64,000 nt of DNA from Streptomyces umbrinus (GCF_030817415.1 NZ_JAUSZI010000002.1:5642001-5706000); one strand, 5' to 3'. Shown: positions 1 to 8,052, counted from the first letter of the stretch. Program-made: numbers and translations. The notes: a model not told the origin generated them from the sequence alone.

Positions 1-582
1 CTCGGCGTGGAGCTCCGGATCGCCTGGCGCGCGCTGACACTGGCGGGCCTGTGCGGCGACGAGCTGCTCTCCACGCTCCAGCAGGTCCTGGAGCACGAGC
101 GCGACAACGACGAGATCTTCGCGACGCTCTGCACGGTGGACATCGCGCCGGACGGCCGCCGAGCGGGTCTGTGCCTGGCCGGTCACCCGGCCCCGCTGAT
201 CTCCCGCCCCGCCCGCTCGCGCGCCGCCATCGGCGCGGACGGTGCCGGGGAGCCGGCTCCTCCCGTCGCCGAGCTGCTGCCGTACGAGAACGGCGGCCCG
301 GCGCTGGGTCTGCTGCCGAACGCCCGCTGGCCGCGCCAGCAGGTGGAGCTGGGCGGCGAGTGGAGTCTGATGCTCTACACGGACGGCCTGATCGAGGGCC
401 GCACCGGCGAGGGCCGGGAGCGGCTCGGCCAGGACGGGATGGTGGACATGGTCCGCCGCCAGTTGGCGCAGGGGCTGCGGGGCGAGGAGCTGCTGCGGGC
501 CGCTGTGAACGAGGTGCGGGACCTCAATGGCGGAGAGCTGACGGACGACGTGGCTGTGCTGTTGCTGGACCGAGTGGCTTAG
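1..582 (+). CDS. PP2C-type (SpoIIE family) serine phosphatase, 3' part only
   Basis: The reading frame is open from the first base, so this is the C-terminal part of a longer gene and the GTG at base 7 need not be a start. About 193 codons remain. Visible motifs are those of the SpoIIE/RsbU phosphatase fold: AGHPAPL (a glycine-histidine-proline turn), LMLYTDGLIEGR (metal-site aspartate in YTDG) and the terminal LTDDVAVLLL. Such proteins dephosphorylate anti-sigma antagonist proteins and in Streptomyces usually carry PAS, GAF or HAMP sensors at the N-terminus, which are outside the window. The partner cannot be inferred from what is present. Confidence 0.85.
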   Translation, partial: LGVELRIAWRALTLAGLCGDELLSTLQQVLEHERDNDEIFATLCTVDIAPDGRRAGLCLAGHPAPLISRPARSRAAIGADGAGEPAPPVAELLPYENGGPALGLLPNARWPRQQVELGGEWSLMLYTDGLIEGRTGEGRERLGQDGMVDMVRRQLAQGLRGEELLRAAVNEVRDLNGGELTDDVAVLLLDRVA

Positions 583-664
583 CCGCGCGCTCCGCCGGGT
601 GCCGCCGTTCAGTGTCTGCGGGCCGTCCTCAGCTGGTCACGTCAGGACCTGCGGGCCGTCCGTG

Positions 665-700
665 GCTGGTCGCGCAGTTCCCCGCGCCCTGAAGGGGCGC
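665..700. repeat. Dispersed intergenic repeat, copy 1
   Basis: This copy contains the core TCGCGCAGTTCCCCGCGCC followed by a small GC hairpin (GCGCCC, TGAA, GGGGCGC). Related copies occur near 21900, 21980, 34165 and 56980, always outside genes. Here it lies between the phosphatase gene and the convergent DUF2516 gene, so it could act as a terminator for either. A shorter internal duplication (two copies of TGCGGGCCGTC) lies just upstream. Confidence 0.7.
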
Positions 701-738
701 GCCGGCGTACGGGCGGCTTGAAGGGGACGGGCAGGGGC

Positions 739-1086
739 TCAGCGGCCGCCGTTGTACGGGCCGTACGGGCCGTCGCTGCTGCTTCCGCCTCGGCGGCCGC
801 CTCCGCCGCCCGAGACCTGCCTGAGCGCGGGCCGGACGTCGACGAAGAAGACGATCGTGGCGATGAGGCCGGCGATCTGCAGGAAGACCATCGGGACCAG
901 CAGATTCACGGCCACCGTGACGCCCAGGATGATCAGCCAGAACATCTTGCTCTGCTTGTTCGCGGCGCGGTACGCGTCGTCGCGCGCCAGGCCCGCCATC
1001 ACCAGCGCCACCACCGCGAGCACCAGCATGCCGAGGAAGATCAGCGACATGAAGCCGCCGAACGCGGTCAACAGCACTTGGCCCAC
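739..1086 (-). CDS. DUF2516 family membrane protein
   Basis: This 115-residue protein has two predicted membrane helices: residues about 8-32 (LIFLGMLVLAVVALVMAGLA) and about 50-80. A short basic loop (RAANKQSK) separates them, and the tail is Gly/Arg/Ser-rich (GGGGGRRGGSSSDG) and probably cytoplasmic. The fold matches DUF2516, the family of mycobacterial Rv0476. It follows the hbhA-like gene on the same strand, as in Mycobacterium (Rv0474-hbhA-Rv0476), but a strong hairpin at 1131-1178 separates the two, so it probably has its own promoter. The molecular function is unknown. Confidence 0.8.
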   Translation of the reverse strand: MGQVLLTAFGGFMSLIFLGMLVLAVVALVMAGLARDDAYRAANKQSKMFWLIILGVTVAVNLLVPMVFLQIAGLIATIVFFVDVRPALRQVSGGGGGRRGGSSSDGPYGPYNGGR

Positions 1087-1130
1087 CTACCCGATTCGAG
1101 TCCTCGTCCCTACGCGGTCACCGTACCCGC

Positions 1131-1178
1131 AGAACGGGTCGGGGACTCCGATAGTGCCCGGAGTCCCCGACCCGTTCT
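1131..1178. terminator. 20-bp perfect stem hairpin terminator
   Basis: The left arm (1131-1150) and right arm (1159-1178) are perfect reverse complements of 20 bp around an 8-nt loop. It lies 38 bp past the stop of the hbhA-like gene and before the DUF2516 gene. A GC-rich hairpin without a long U-tract is the usual Streptomyces terminator form. Confidence 0.85.
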
Positions 1179-1216
1179 CGTAACACCCTGTCGCCGTTGC
1201 TCCGGCGGCGCCGCGC

Positions 1217-1807
1217 CTACTTCGCGGGCGGCGTGGTCTTCTTCGCGGTGGTCTTGCGGGCCGCCGGGGCCTTCTTCGCCGCGGGCTTCTTCGCCGGGGC
1301 GGGCTCGGCCTTGGCCTCGGCGGGCTTCTCGGCCTTGACCTCGACCGGCTCCGGCTTCGGCTCGACGGCCACGGCCAGTTCCTCGATCTCCTCGGCGGCC
1401 TCGCCGCGCCAGGTCTTCACGGTCTGCTCGCCGCGCTCGGCGACCTTCTCGTACGTCTCGCGCGCCTTCACGGCGTACTCGGCGGCCACGCCGACACCGC
1501 GGAGGGCGAAGTCCTGAGCCGTCTCACCGATCTTCTTCAGGTCGGTGTCCAGGGTGCCGATGAACTCGTTCACCTTGGTCTGAATGGTCTCCTGCGCCTC
1601 CTTGGCGCGTGCGGTGGCCTTCTCCTGGACCTCGTTCGGGTCGATGCCGCGTACGGCGTCGATGCGAGCGGGCGCCTCGGCACGAAGCTGCTCGACGATG
1701 CCGGGCACCTTCTTGGCCTGCTGAATGGCCAGATCGGCGGTGCCGGCGGCGAAGTAGAGCGGGGTCGGGTCGCTGAAGGTCTTGCGCAGGTCGTCGGTGA
1801 TGGCCAT
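1217..1807 (-). CDS. HbhA-like lysine/alanine-rich surface protein
   Basis: This is a 196-residue protein. The start at 1807 is chosen because GGGAGG lies 9 nt upstream and the protein then opens MAITDDLRKTFSDPTPLYFAAGTADLA, as in heparin-binding hemagglutinin homologues. Residues about 40-140 form a long amphipathic, probably coiled-coil helix rich in A, E, K and Q. From about 150 the tail is a Lys/Ala/Pro repeat (PAEAKAEPAPAKKPAAKK) resembling the heparin-binding tail of mycobacterial HbhA. The XRE gene upstream and DUF2516 gene downstream match the Rv0474-Rv0475-Rv0476 order. In Streptomyces the function is unknown; lipid association or a cell-envelope role is inference. Confidence 0.8.
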   Translation of the reverse strand: MAITDDLRKTFSDPTPLYFAAGTADLAIQQAKKVPGIVEQLRAEAPARIDAVRGIDPNEVQEKATARAKEAQETIQTKVNEFIGTLDTDLKKIGETAQDFALRGVGVAAEYAVKARETYEKVAERGEQTVKTWRGEAAEEIEELAVAVEPKPEPVEVKAEKPAEAKAEPAPAKKPAAKKAPAARKTTAKKTTPPAK

Positions 1808-1945
1808 GGCGATGGTCCTCCCGGAATCGCTAGTGCTTGAAGCGTGAGGGTTTTGTGGTGCGGTACTCCGCCGCCGGCCGGGCCGTTCCATGCCGTGCCC
1901 GGCCGTGCCGTACTGGCCACGCCGCGCTCGTCATGACGTGCCCGG

Positions 1946-2554
1946 TCAGCTCGCGGAGGACTGCTGGTCGTGAGGGTCGTTCTTGTCCTGCGGATCCTGC
2001 GGGTCGTACGGGTCCTGCGGGTCGTACAGGTCGTGCGGGTCCTTCGTTCCGGCATCGCTGCCGTCGGCCGTGCGGGCCCTGTCAACGACGGTGTCCGGGC
2101 CATCCGTCACGTCCGTTACGCCGACCGTGCCGGTCGCGTCCGGTGCGTCTGCCGCACCGGGGACGCCCAGAGCCTCCTCGACCGCCTTGATCCCGACCTC
2201 GATCTCGAACCCGTTCTCCTTGCGGAAGGACTCGTAGATCTGGAGCAGCACCTGCTTCTGCCGCTCGTTGAGCGTCGGGTCGGCGAGGATGACGGCACGC
2301 GTCTCCACCTCGTCCCGGTCCCGCTCGGCGTCGAGGATCCCGGCACGGACGTACAGCGTCTCGGCGGAGATCCGCAGGGCCTTGGCGACCTGCTGCAACA
2401 CCTCCGCGCTCGGCTTGCGCAGCCCGCGCTCGATCTGGCTCAGATACGGATTGGACACCCCGGCGGCTTCGGCGAGCTGCCGCAGGGACAGCTGCGCGTT
2501 GCGCCGCTGTTCACGCAGATACTCACCGAGATTGCCGACGTTGAGCGATGCCAT
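1946..2554 (-). CDS. XRE-family regulator with acidic repeat tail (Rv0474-like)
   Basis: This is a 202-residue protein if it starts at MASLNVGNL; a start six codons earlier is possible. Residues about 8-65 form a Cro/C1-type helix-turn-helix (LREQRRNAQLSLRQLAEAAG, then SNPYLSQIERG as recognition helix). Residues about 95-130 are helical. The C-terminus is an unusual low-complexity acidic tail of DPYDPQDPQD units encoded by near-repeats of CCTGCGGGTCGTACGGGT, so its length may vary between strains. The gene lies 138 bp upstream of the hbhA-like gene on the same strand. The perfect palindrome 31 bp before its start suggests autoregulation (inference). Confidence 0.85.
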   Translation of the reverse strand: MASLNVGNLGEYLREQRRNAQLSLRQLAEAAGVSNPYLSQIERGLRKPSAEVLQQVAKALRISAETLYVRAGILDAERDRDEVETRAVILADPTLNERQKQVLLQIYESFRKENGFEIEVGIKAVEEALGVPGAADAPDATGTVGVTDVTDGPDTVVDRARTADGSDAGTKDPHDLYDPQDPYDPQDPQDKNDPHDQQSSAS

Positions 2555-2584
2555 GCCCCCACCCTGCACCACGCCCGCTAACTA

Positions 2585-2604
2585 TTGCAAGCACATGCTT
2601 GCAA
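2585..2604. promoter_or_regulatory. 20-bp palindrome upstream of the XRE/hbhA cluster
   Basis: TTGCAAGCA, CA, TGCTTGCAA is a perfect 9-bp inverted repeat with a 2-nt centre, embedded in unusually AT-rich sequence. It lies 31 bp upstream of the XRE start and about 107 bp upstream of the divergent small gene at 2711. Its position suits an operator bound by the XRE protein itself; binding is inferred. Confidence 0.6.
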
Positions 2605-2710
2605 AAGTGCGCCACGCCACTCGCGGCTCTTCCTTTGACCCTCACCTTGGGGCAGCCCACAGCATCGGTGGGGCCGGGTGCCGTGCTTGGCGTGAGGAGG
2701 AGTGATCGGC

Positions 2711-2875
2711 ATGCGCTTCGAGTTGTACCGGTTCCGCTCTCAGGAGCTCATCCGTGAGGCCGACGAATACCGACTCGCCCAGCAGGTCAGGAAAGCCAGG
2801 CCGGCTCCCCGAGCCGTGGCAGTCCCCGCGTCGCGGCCGATGCCGCGGCGCCTGCCAGCTTGGCTCCGCGGGTGA
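2711..2875 (+). CDS. Small conserved-looking basic protein, 54 aa
   Basis: ATG at 2711 follows a good ribosome-binding site (GAGGAGG about 10 nt upstream) and opens a 54-codon frame ending in TGA. The product begins MRFELYRFRSQELIREADEY and is rich in Arg (over 20 percent) and Ala, with a probable N-terminal helix and a proline/arginine-rich second half. I recall similar RFRSxELIREAD-type mini-proteins from other streptomycetes but cannot name a function. It is divergent from the XRE gene and shares the region with its palindrome. Confidence 0.6.
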   Translation: MRFELYRFRSQELIREADEYRLAQQVRKARPAPRAVAVPASRPMPRRLPAWLRG

Positions 2876-2991
2876 AGGTCTCGGGCCGCAGTTGGCCGAG
2901 GCAGGACGCCAAAGAAAGTGCCGGCCGGCACTTCCGTCGGGAGTGTCGGCCGGCACGGTCGCCGGAGGCGGGGTACGACCCCCGCGTCCGG

Positions 2992-3990
2992 TCAGCGGGT
3001 GGCGAGGAGTTCGAGCGTGTCGATCACGCGGTTCGAGAAGCCCCACTCGTTGTCGTACCAGGCGACCACCTTGACGTGGCGGCCCTCGACGCGGGTGAGG
3101 GCCGAGTCGAAGATCGACGAGGCGGGATTGCCCACGATGTCGGACGACACCAGCGCGTCCTCCGAGTACTCGAGAACCCCGGCGAGCGGCCCCTCCGCCG
3201 CGGCGCGGTAAGCGGCCAGCACGTCGTCACGCGTCACGTCACGGGCGACGGTCGTGTTGAGTTCGACGATCGAGCCCACCGGGACCGGTACGCGGATCGA
3301 GTCGCCCGACAGCTTGCCGTCGAGGTTCGGCAGCACCACACCTATCGCCTTGGCGGCGCCGGTCGTGGTCGGCACGATGTTGACTCCGGCGGCCCGGGCA
3401 CGACGGGCGTCGCGGTGCGGACCGTCCTGGAGGTTCTGCTCCTGCGTGTAGGCGTGCACCGTCGTCATGAACCCGTGCTCGATACCGGCGAGTTCGTCGA
3501 GGACCGCGGCCAGCGGCGCGAGCGCGTTGGTCGTGCAGGAGGCGTTCGAGACGATCGTGTGCAGGGCCGGGTCGTACGCGTCGGTGTTGACCCCGAACGC
3601 GAGCGTGACGTCGGCGCCGTCCGACGGCGCGCTGACGAGCACCTTGCGCGCGCCCGCGTCGAGGTGCGCCTGGGCGGCCTTGGCCGAGGTGAAGCGGCCG
3701 GTGGCTTCCAGGACGATGTCCACGCCGAGTTCGGCCCACGGCAGCTGCGCCGGTTCGCGCTCGGCCAGCACCTTGATCCGACGGCCGTCGACGACGAGGA
3801 CGTCCCCGTCGACGGTCACCGGCCGCCCGAGCCGGCCGGCCGTGCTGTCGAAGTCGAGCAGCCGGGCGAGAGTGGCGGGCTCCGTCAGGTCGTTGACGGC
3901 GACGACCTCCAGGGCGCTGTCGCGCTCCAGCAGTGCGCGCAGCACATTGCGTCCGATGCGGCCGAATCCGTTGATGGCGATGCGAGTCAT
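2992..3990 (-). CDS. gap: Type I glyceraldehyde-3-phosphate dehydrogenase
   Basis: This is a full-length 332-residue GAPDH. The NAD-binding Rossmann motif NGFGRIG is at residues 7-13, and Asp34 in VNDL favours NAD over NADP. The catalytic Cys152 sits in SNASCTTN and the paired His179 in TTVHAYT. The C-terminal WYDNEWGFSNR block is intact. The enzyme oxidises glyceraldehyde-3-phosphate to 1,3-bisphosphoglycerate in glycolysis. The start at 3990 gives the canonical MTRIAINGFG and follows a GGGAAGGGA ribosome site. It stands alone, without pgk or tpi, so it may be an additional GAPDH isozyme rather than the main gap-pgk-tpi operon copy. Confidence 0.96.
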   Translation of the reverse strand: MTRIAINGFGRIGRNVLRALLERDSALEVVAVNDLTEPATLARLLDFDSTAGRLGRPVTVDGDVLVVDGRRIKVLAEREPAQLPWAELGVDIVLEATGRFTSAKAAQAHLDAGARKVLVSAPSDGADVTLAFGVNTDAYDPALHTIVSNASCTTNALAPLAAVLDELAGIEHGFMTTVHAYTQEQNLQDGPHRDARRARAAGVNIVPTTTGAAKAIGVVLPNLDGKLSGDSIRVPVPVGSIVELNTTVARDVTRDDVLAAYRAAAEGPLAGVLEYSEDALVSSDIVGNPASSIFDSALTRVEGRHVKVVAWYDNEWGFSNRVIDTLELLATR

Positions 3991-4116
3991 GAGTGATGTC
4001 CCTTCCCTTCGCCACCAGGCTCGCTCGCGGCCGACGCCCCTGACAGTGGCGGGATCGCCATGGTTCAAAAGGATCCCGCCACACCCGCCCACGCCCTCTG
4101 CACGATGCTCGGCGGG

Positions 4117-5073
4117 TCACTCGCCCCGCGTGAAGGTGCGCCGGTACTCGCTCGGTGTCGTGCCGAGGATGCGCTGGAAGTGCAGGCGCAGGTTCGCGCC
4201 GGTGCCGAGCCCGATGTCGGCGGCGATCTGTTCGACGCTGCGCTGCGAGAGTTCGAGCAGTTCGCGGGCCAGGTCGATGCGGGCGCGCATCACCCACTGC
4301 ATCGGCGTGTAGCCGGTCTCCTCGACGAAGCGCCGGGAGAACGTGCGCGGCGAGACGCCCGCCTGCCGCGCCAGCGTGTCGAGCGTGAGGGGCTCGCCGA
4401 GCCGGTGCAGCGCCCACTCGCGAGTGACGGCGAACCGCTCCCCGAGCGGCTCGGGGACGCTGCGCGGCACGTACTGGGCCTGGCCGCCGCTGCGGTAGGG
4501 GGCCGCGACCAGCCGCCGGGCCGCGTGGTTGGACGCGGCCACCCCGAGGTCGCCGCGCAGGATGTGCAGGCACAGGTCGATGCCGGAGGCTGCGCCGGCC
4601 GAGGTGAGAACGCTGCCCTCGTCGACGAACAGCACGTTCTCGTCGACCCGGACGAGCGGATGCCTGGCCGCGAGTGCCCGCGTGTAGTGCCAGTGGGTCG
4701 TGGCGCGCCTGCCGTCGAGCAGACCCGTGGTGGCGAGCGCGAAGGCGCCCGTCGAGATGGCGGCGAGCCGCGCGCCCCGGCCGTGGGCGGCGATCAGCGC
4801 GTCGACGACGGCCCGCGGCGGGTCGTCGCGGTCCGGGAACCGGTAGCCGGGTACGAAGACGATGTCGGCCCACGCGAGCGCGTCGAGGCCGTGGGCCACG
4901 GAGTACGCGAGGCCGTCGCCGCCGGTCACGAGACCGGGTGTCGCCCCGCACACCCGCACCTCGTACGGCATGCTCGCGCGGGTCGTGAACACCTGCGCGG
5001 GAATTCCGACATCGAGCGGCTTCGCACCCTCCAGCACAAGGACGGCGACGCGATGCAGGCGGGGTGCGGGCAC
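4117..5073 (-). CDS. GlxA-family AraC-type regulator with DJ-1/PfpI-like domain
   Basis: This 318-residue protein has two domains. Residues 1-200 form a class-I glutamine amidotransferase/DJ-1-like sensor and residues about 215-315 carry two AraC helix-turn-helix motifs (TLDTLARQAGVSPRTFSRRF and VEQIAADIGLGTGANLRLHF). At the nucleophile elbow the usual cysteine is serine (AISTGAF, Ser107), so the sensor is unlikely to be a peptidase or glyoxalase and probably only binds a ligand. It starts 9 bp after the isochorismatase-family gene ends, forming a two-gene operon, and may control that hydrolase. Confidence 0.9.
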   Translation of the reverse strand: MPAPRLHRVAVLVLEGAKPLDVGIPAQVFTTRASMPYEVRVCGATPGLVTGGDGLAYSVAHGLDALAWADIVFVPGYRFPDRDDPPRAVVDALIAAHGRGARLAAISTGAFALATTGLLDGRRATTHWHYTRALAARHPLVRVDENVLFVDEGSVLTSAGAASGIDLCLHILRGDLGVAASNHAARRLVAAPYRSGGQAQYVPRSVPEPLGERFAVTREWALHRLGEPLTLDTLARQAGVSPRTFSRRFVEETGYTPMQWVMRARIDLARELLELSQRSVEQIAADIGLGTGANLRLHFQRILGTTPSEYRRTFTRGE

Positions 5074-5082
5074 AGGAAGAGG

Positions 5083-5724
5083 TTACGTGGGCAGGTGGGG
5101 CGTGCCTTCGACGCGCCCCACCGCTCGGACGGGGCGGGTGCCCGCCACGACCGGAGCGGATTCAGGCCGGGTCAGGAGCCCGGGGGCGGTGAAGTCCACC
5201 TCGGCCGCGGGCAGGACACGGATGCCGCGCGCCGGAAAGCCGATGTGCCGGCAGATGGCGTTGTGGTGCGCGACGGCACGATCGGAGGCGACGAACCCGT
5301 CCACGTCCGGGCGGGCGGAGGTGGTGTGCCCGTCGGCGACGAGCACGAGGTCGTACCCGCGGCTGAGTGCCTGCCGTGCCGTCGTGTCCACGCAGAACTC
5401 GGTGGCGAACCCGGTCACGACCACCTCGGTGACGCCGAGTTCCGTGAGCAACGGGCCCAGGTCGCTGTCCAGGAAGGCGTCGGCGGTGCCCTTCCTGACG
5501 ACCTTCTCGCCCTCACCAGGGGCCAGTTCGGGCACGATCCGCCACGCTTCCGTGCCGGGCTCCAGCCCAGGACCGTCGTGCTGGACCGTGATGAGGGGCA
5601 CGCCGGCGCCACGGGCACGTTCCTGGAGCAGGGCGATCGTGGCGACGGTCTCCTTCGGCCGGTGGGAGATGGCCACGGCGGCGTTCTGCATGTCGAGGAC
5701 GAGGAGCGCGGGTGTATGCGGCAT
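5083..5724 (-). CDS. Isochorismatase-family cysteine hydrolase
   Basis: This 213-residue protein has all three catalytic residues of the isochorismatase-like fold: Asp11 in LVLDMQN, Lys78 in VVRKGT and the nucleophile Cys111 in ATEFCVDTTARQA. Relatives hydrolyse isochorismate, nicotinamide, carbamates or ureido groups; the substrate cannot be told from sequence. There is no aryl-carrier domain, so it is a stand-alone hydrolase. It is the first gene of an operon with the GlxA-type regulator. The C-terminal 40 residues (PESAPVVAGTRPVRAVGRVE) extend past the usual fold end. Confidence 0.88.
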   Translation of the reverse strand: MPHTPALLVLDMQNAAVAISHRPKETVATIALLQERARGAGVPLITVQHDGPGLEPGTEAWRIVPELAPGEGEKVVRKGTADAFLDSDLGPLLTELGVTEVVVTGFATEFCVDTTARQALSRGYDLVLVADGHTTSARPDVDGFVASDRAVAHHNAICRHIGFPARGIRVLPAAEVDFTAPGLLTRPESAPVVAGTRPVRAVGRVEGTPHLPT

Positions 5725-5764
5725 GAGGGCACCGTATTGGGGCGCGGATGGCTGGGGCGACGGT

Positions 5765-5808
5765 TTTCACCGGAGGGCCGACACCGCTTTCATCGGAGGG
5801 CCGACACC
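5765..5808. repeat. Two 21-bp direct repeats in a divergent promoter region
   Basis: TTTCACCGGAGGGCCGACAC, extended by one C, occurs at 5765-5785 and again at 5788-5808 with one C-to-T difference. The pair sits between the divergent isochorismatase gene (start 5724) and the P-loop gene (start 5902). A 23-bp period is close to two helical turns, compatible with tandem protein-binding sites. No known motif was recognised. Confidence 0.6.
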
Positions 5809-5901
5809 CTCGACACTGTTCCGGCAGAGGCCGCCGAAGCCGTACCGGAATTCCACTGTGCCGTTCCCTCGGTCCGCCGCGCGGCGATAGCGTCGGATCC
5901 C

Positions 5902-6441
5902 ATGATCGTATGGCTCAACGGCACCCATGGCGCGGGCAAGACGACGACCAGTGCACTCGTGCAGCGGCTGATCCCGGACTCGCGGGTGTTCGACGCCGAG
6001 AAGGTCGGCGAGACACTCATGGACATCGCGCCGGCGCTGCCCGGGCCCGGGACGGACAACTTCCAGCACTGGCCGCCGTGGCGTCCGCTCGTGGTCGAGA
6101 CCGCCCGCCGCGTACTGGACTACGCGGGCGGCACTCTGGTGATGCCCATGACCGTCCTGGTCGAGCAGTACTGGCGCGAGATCAGTACGGGCCTCGCCCA
6201 ACACGCCATTCCGGTACGGCACTTCGTCCTCCACGCCGACCAGGACACCCTCCGCGGACGTATCGCGGGCGACACCGTTCTCGGCCCCGACTCCCCGTTC
6301 CGTCTCCACTACCTCGAGCCCTACGCCGAGGCGGCCCGCACCTGGCTGCACGCCGAGGCCGAGGTCGTCGACACCACGCACCTCACGCCCGCCGAGGCCG
6401 CCCTGCAGATCGCTGAAGCCGTCAAGGGCAACGACAGTTAG
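5902..6441 (+). CDS. P-loop NTPase, TmrB/adenylate-kinase-like
   Basis: This 179-residue protein begins with a beta strand and Walker A motif, MIVWLNGTHGAGKTTT (P-loop at residues 7-15). The pattern HADQDTLRGRI followed by VVDTTHLTPAEA is typical of small nucleoside-monophosphate-kinase-like proteins of the TmrB/AAA_33 group. The expected activity is ATP-dependent phosphorylation of a small molecule; the substrate is unknown. ATG 5902 starts directly at the first strand and needs no extension. TmrB relatives confer tunicamycin resistance, but nothing here supports that role specifically. Confidence 0.8.
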   Translation: MIVWLNGTHGAGKTTTSALVQRLIPDSRVFDAEKVGETLMDIAPALPGPGTDNFQHWPPWRPLVVETARRVLDYAGGTLVMPMTVLVEQYWREISTGLAQHAIPVRHFVLHADQDTLRGRIAGDTVLGPDSPFRLHYLEPYAEAARTWLHAEAEVVDTTHLTPAEAALQIAEAVKGNDS

Positions 6442-6654
6442 CCCCCATTTCCGCCCCAGACCAGCAGGTCGTCGGGTATGCGAGCACCGGCTTCGACACG
6501 GGCTCGACGACCTCGCTGGCGATTTCAGGACAACGATCCCGGCGGCGGTCGCCGCGTCCCCGGCGGGGCGCCCCGAGCAACTGCGCGGAAGTCCGGCTGC
6601 CCCGCCCTGGCGGAAAAGCACGGGGCACACCAGCCGCCTGGGGAACCATGAGGC

Positions 6655-7527
6655 ATGCGCCCAGATGACTGGCACCTCACCGAAGACGTCGACGAATTTC
6701 TCGCCCGGGCCGGGGACTTCCTGCGCTCGCGGCCCGGCCCGCACGTCATGCAGCTGACGTGGGCCGAGAGAGTGCGAAAGCGCGGGGCGGACTCGTTCGG
6801 CACCGAAGCCCCCGTCTTCGGTGTGCTGGAGCGAGCGGGCGAGGTCAGTGGCACCTTCTACCGCCTCCCGCCCCGCGCTCTGAGCCTGTCCTCGCTCACG
6901 CCCGAACAGGCGGACTCCCTCGCCGCCCGCCTGGCCGCCCTCGGGCACTTTCCTTCCCGCGTCAGCGCGGACCACGGCACCGCCACCGCTTTCGCCGAGG
7001 CCTGGCAGCGGCACACCGGCGCGACCCCGAAACTCCACGCCACGCAGGTCCGTCTGTACGGCCTCGGCACGCTCACCCCACCGGATCCGCTACCGGCCGG
7101 CCGGGGTCGTGTCCTGGGCGAGCAGGACCTTGACGAGGCCATTTTCTGGTGCGGCGAGTTCTCCAAGGCCGTCGGCGAAGACGTCACCGTCAACGCCGAC
7201 ACCTGGGCCGAAACCCGCTACGCCGACAAGCGCTACACGCTCTGGGAGACCCCTGACGGCACCCCCGTCTCCGTCGCGGGCATGAACCCGCTGATCGGCG
7301 GCCAGATCCAGGTGGACGTCGTCTACACCCCGGCCCATCTGCGCGGTCACGGCTACGCGGCTGCCGTGTCGGCGGAGGTGAGCCGGGCCGCGCTGGCCGC
7401 GGGTGCCAAGGACGTCGTCCTGTTCGCTGACGTGGCCAACCCCACCAGCAACGCCCTCTACCAGCGCCTCGGATATCGCGCGATCACCGACTGGGCCGCG
7501 TACGACTTCTCCGCTGCCGGTCAGTAA
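6655..7527 (+). CDS. GNAT-family N-acetyltransferase
   Basis: This 290-residue protein has its GNAT acetyl-CoA-binding region in the C-terminal half: VDVVYTPAHLRGHGYAAAV near residues 222-240 carries the R/Q-x-x-G-x-G/A-type pyrophosphate loop, and NPTSNALYQRLGYRAITDW is the typical final strand and helix. The N-terminal ~150 residues form a second, degenerate GNAT-like half, as in many two-domain actinobacterial acetyltransferases. The acceptor substrate is unknown. It stands alone, with 213 bp of non-coding DNA before it. Confidence 0.88.
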   Translation: MRPDDWHLTEDVDEFLARAGDFLRSRPGPHVMQLTWAERVRKRGADSFGTEAPVFGVLERAGEVSGTFYRLPPRALSLSSLTPEQADSLAARLAALGHFPSRVSADHGTATAFAEAWQRHTGATPKLHATQVRLYGLGTLTPPDPLPAGRGRVLGEQDLDEAIFWCGEFSKAVGEDVTVNADTWAETRYADKRYTLWETPDGTPVSVAGMNPLIGGQIQVDVVYTPAHLRGHGYAAAVSAEVSRAALAAGAKDVVLFADVANPTSNALYQRLGYRAITDWAAYDFSAAGQ

Positions 7528-7562
7528 CGGAGAAGCCAAACCCGCCGCCGGTCACTAGCGTG

Positions 7563-7985
7563 ATGAGCATGGATCTCAAGCTTGCACAGTGCTTCATCGC
7601 CGTCGACGACCACGACAAGGCACTCGCCTTCTACCGCGATGTGCTCGGTCTCGAAGTGCGCAACGACGTCGGATTCGAGGGGATGCGCTGGGTGACCGTC
7701 GGCTCGCCCTCGCAGCCGGACGTGGAGATCGTCCTGGAGCCGCCGCTCGCGGACCCGAACGCCACGCCCGCCGACCGGCAGGCGGTCGCCGAGCTCATGG
7801 CCAAGGGCCTCCTGCGCGGCGTCATCTTCCGGACCGACGACTGCGACGCCCTGTTCGAGCGGATCCGCGCCGCGGGCGGCGACGTGCTGCAGGAACCGAT
7901 GGACCAGCCGTACGGAGTACGCGACTGCGCCTTCCGCGACCCGGCGGGGAACCTCCTGCGGTTCCTCCAGCCCCGCAAGAAGTAG
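7563..7985 (+). CDS. VOC-family (glyoxalase/bleomycin-resistance fold) protein
   Basis: This ~140-residue protein has a single vicinal-oxygen-chelate domain built from two beta-alpha-beta-beta-beta modules. The first (residues 5-60, FIAVDDHDKALAFYRDVLGLEV) and second (85-135, GVIFRTDDCDALFERIRAAG then DPAGNLLRFLQP) are clear. The family includes glyoxalases, dioxygenases and antibiotic-binding proteins, and metal ligands cannot be assigned with confidence. Several clustered starts (GTG 7560, ATG 7563, ATG 7569) are possible; ATG 7563 is used. It ends 15 bp before a strong bidirectional terminator. Confidence 0.88.
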   Translation: MSMDLKLAQCFIAVDDHDKALAFYRDVLGLEVRNDVGFEGMRWVTVGSPSQPDVEIVLEPPLADPNATPADRQAVAELMAKGLLRGVIFRTDDCDALFERIRAAGGDVLQEPMDQPYGVRDCAFRDPAGNLLRFLQPRKK

Positions 7986-7999
7986 CGCGGCACGCGACG

Positions 8000-8040
8000 A
8001 GTGGCTCGGCGACCGCAGGGGAAGCGGTCGCCGAGCCACT
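8000..8040. terminator. 17-bp perfect hairpin between convergent genes
   Basis: The arms at 8000-8016 and 8024-8040 are perfect reverse complements with a 7-nt loop. It is placed between the stop codons of the VOC gene (+) and the hypothetical gene (-), so it can terminate both. Confidence 0.85.
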
Positions 8041-8052
8041 GCCTGCTGCTCG

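Noticed and set aside
4060..5890. Long open frames on the plus strand opposite the GlxA and isochorismatase genes
   Set aside because: They mirror real minus-strand genes with complete domains; the translations are Arg/Gly/Val-rich without motifs. Only the last 540 bp (from 5902) are a real plus-strand gene.
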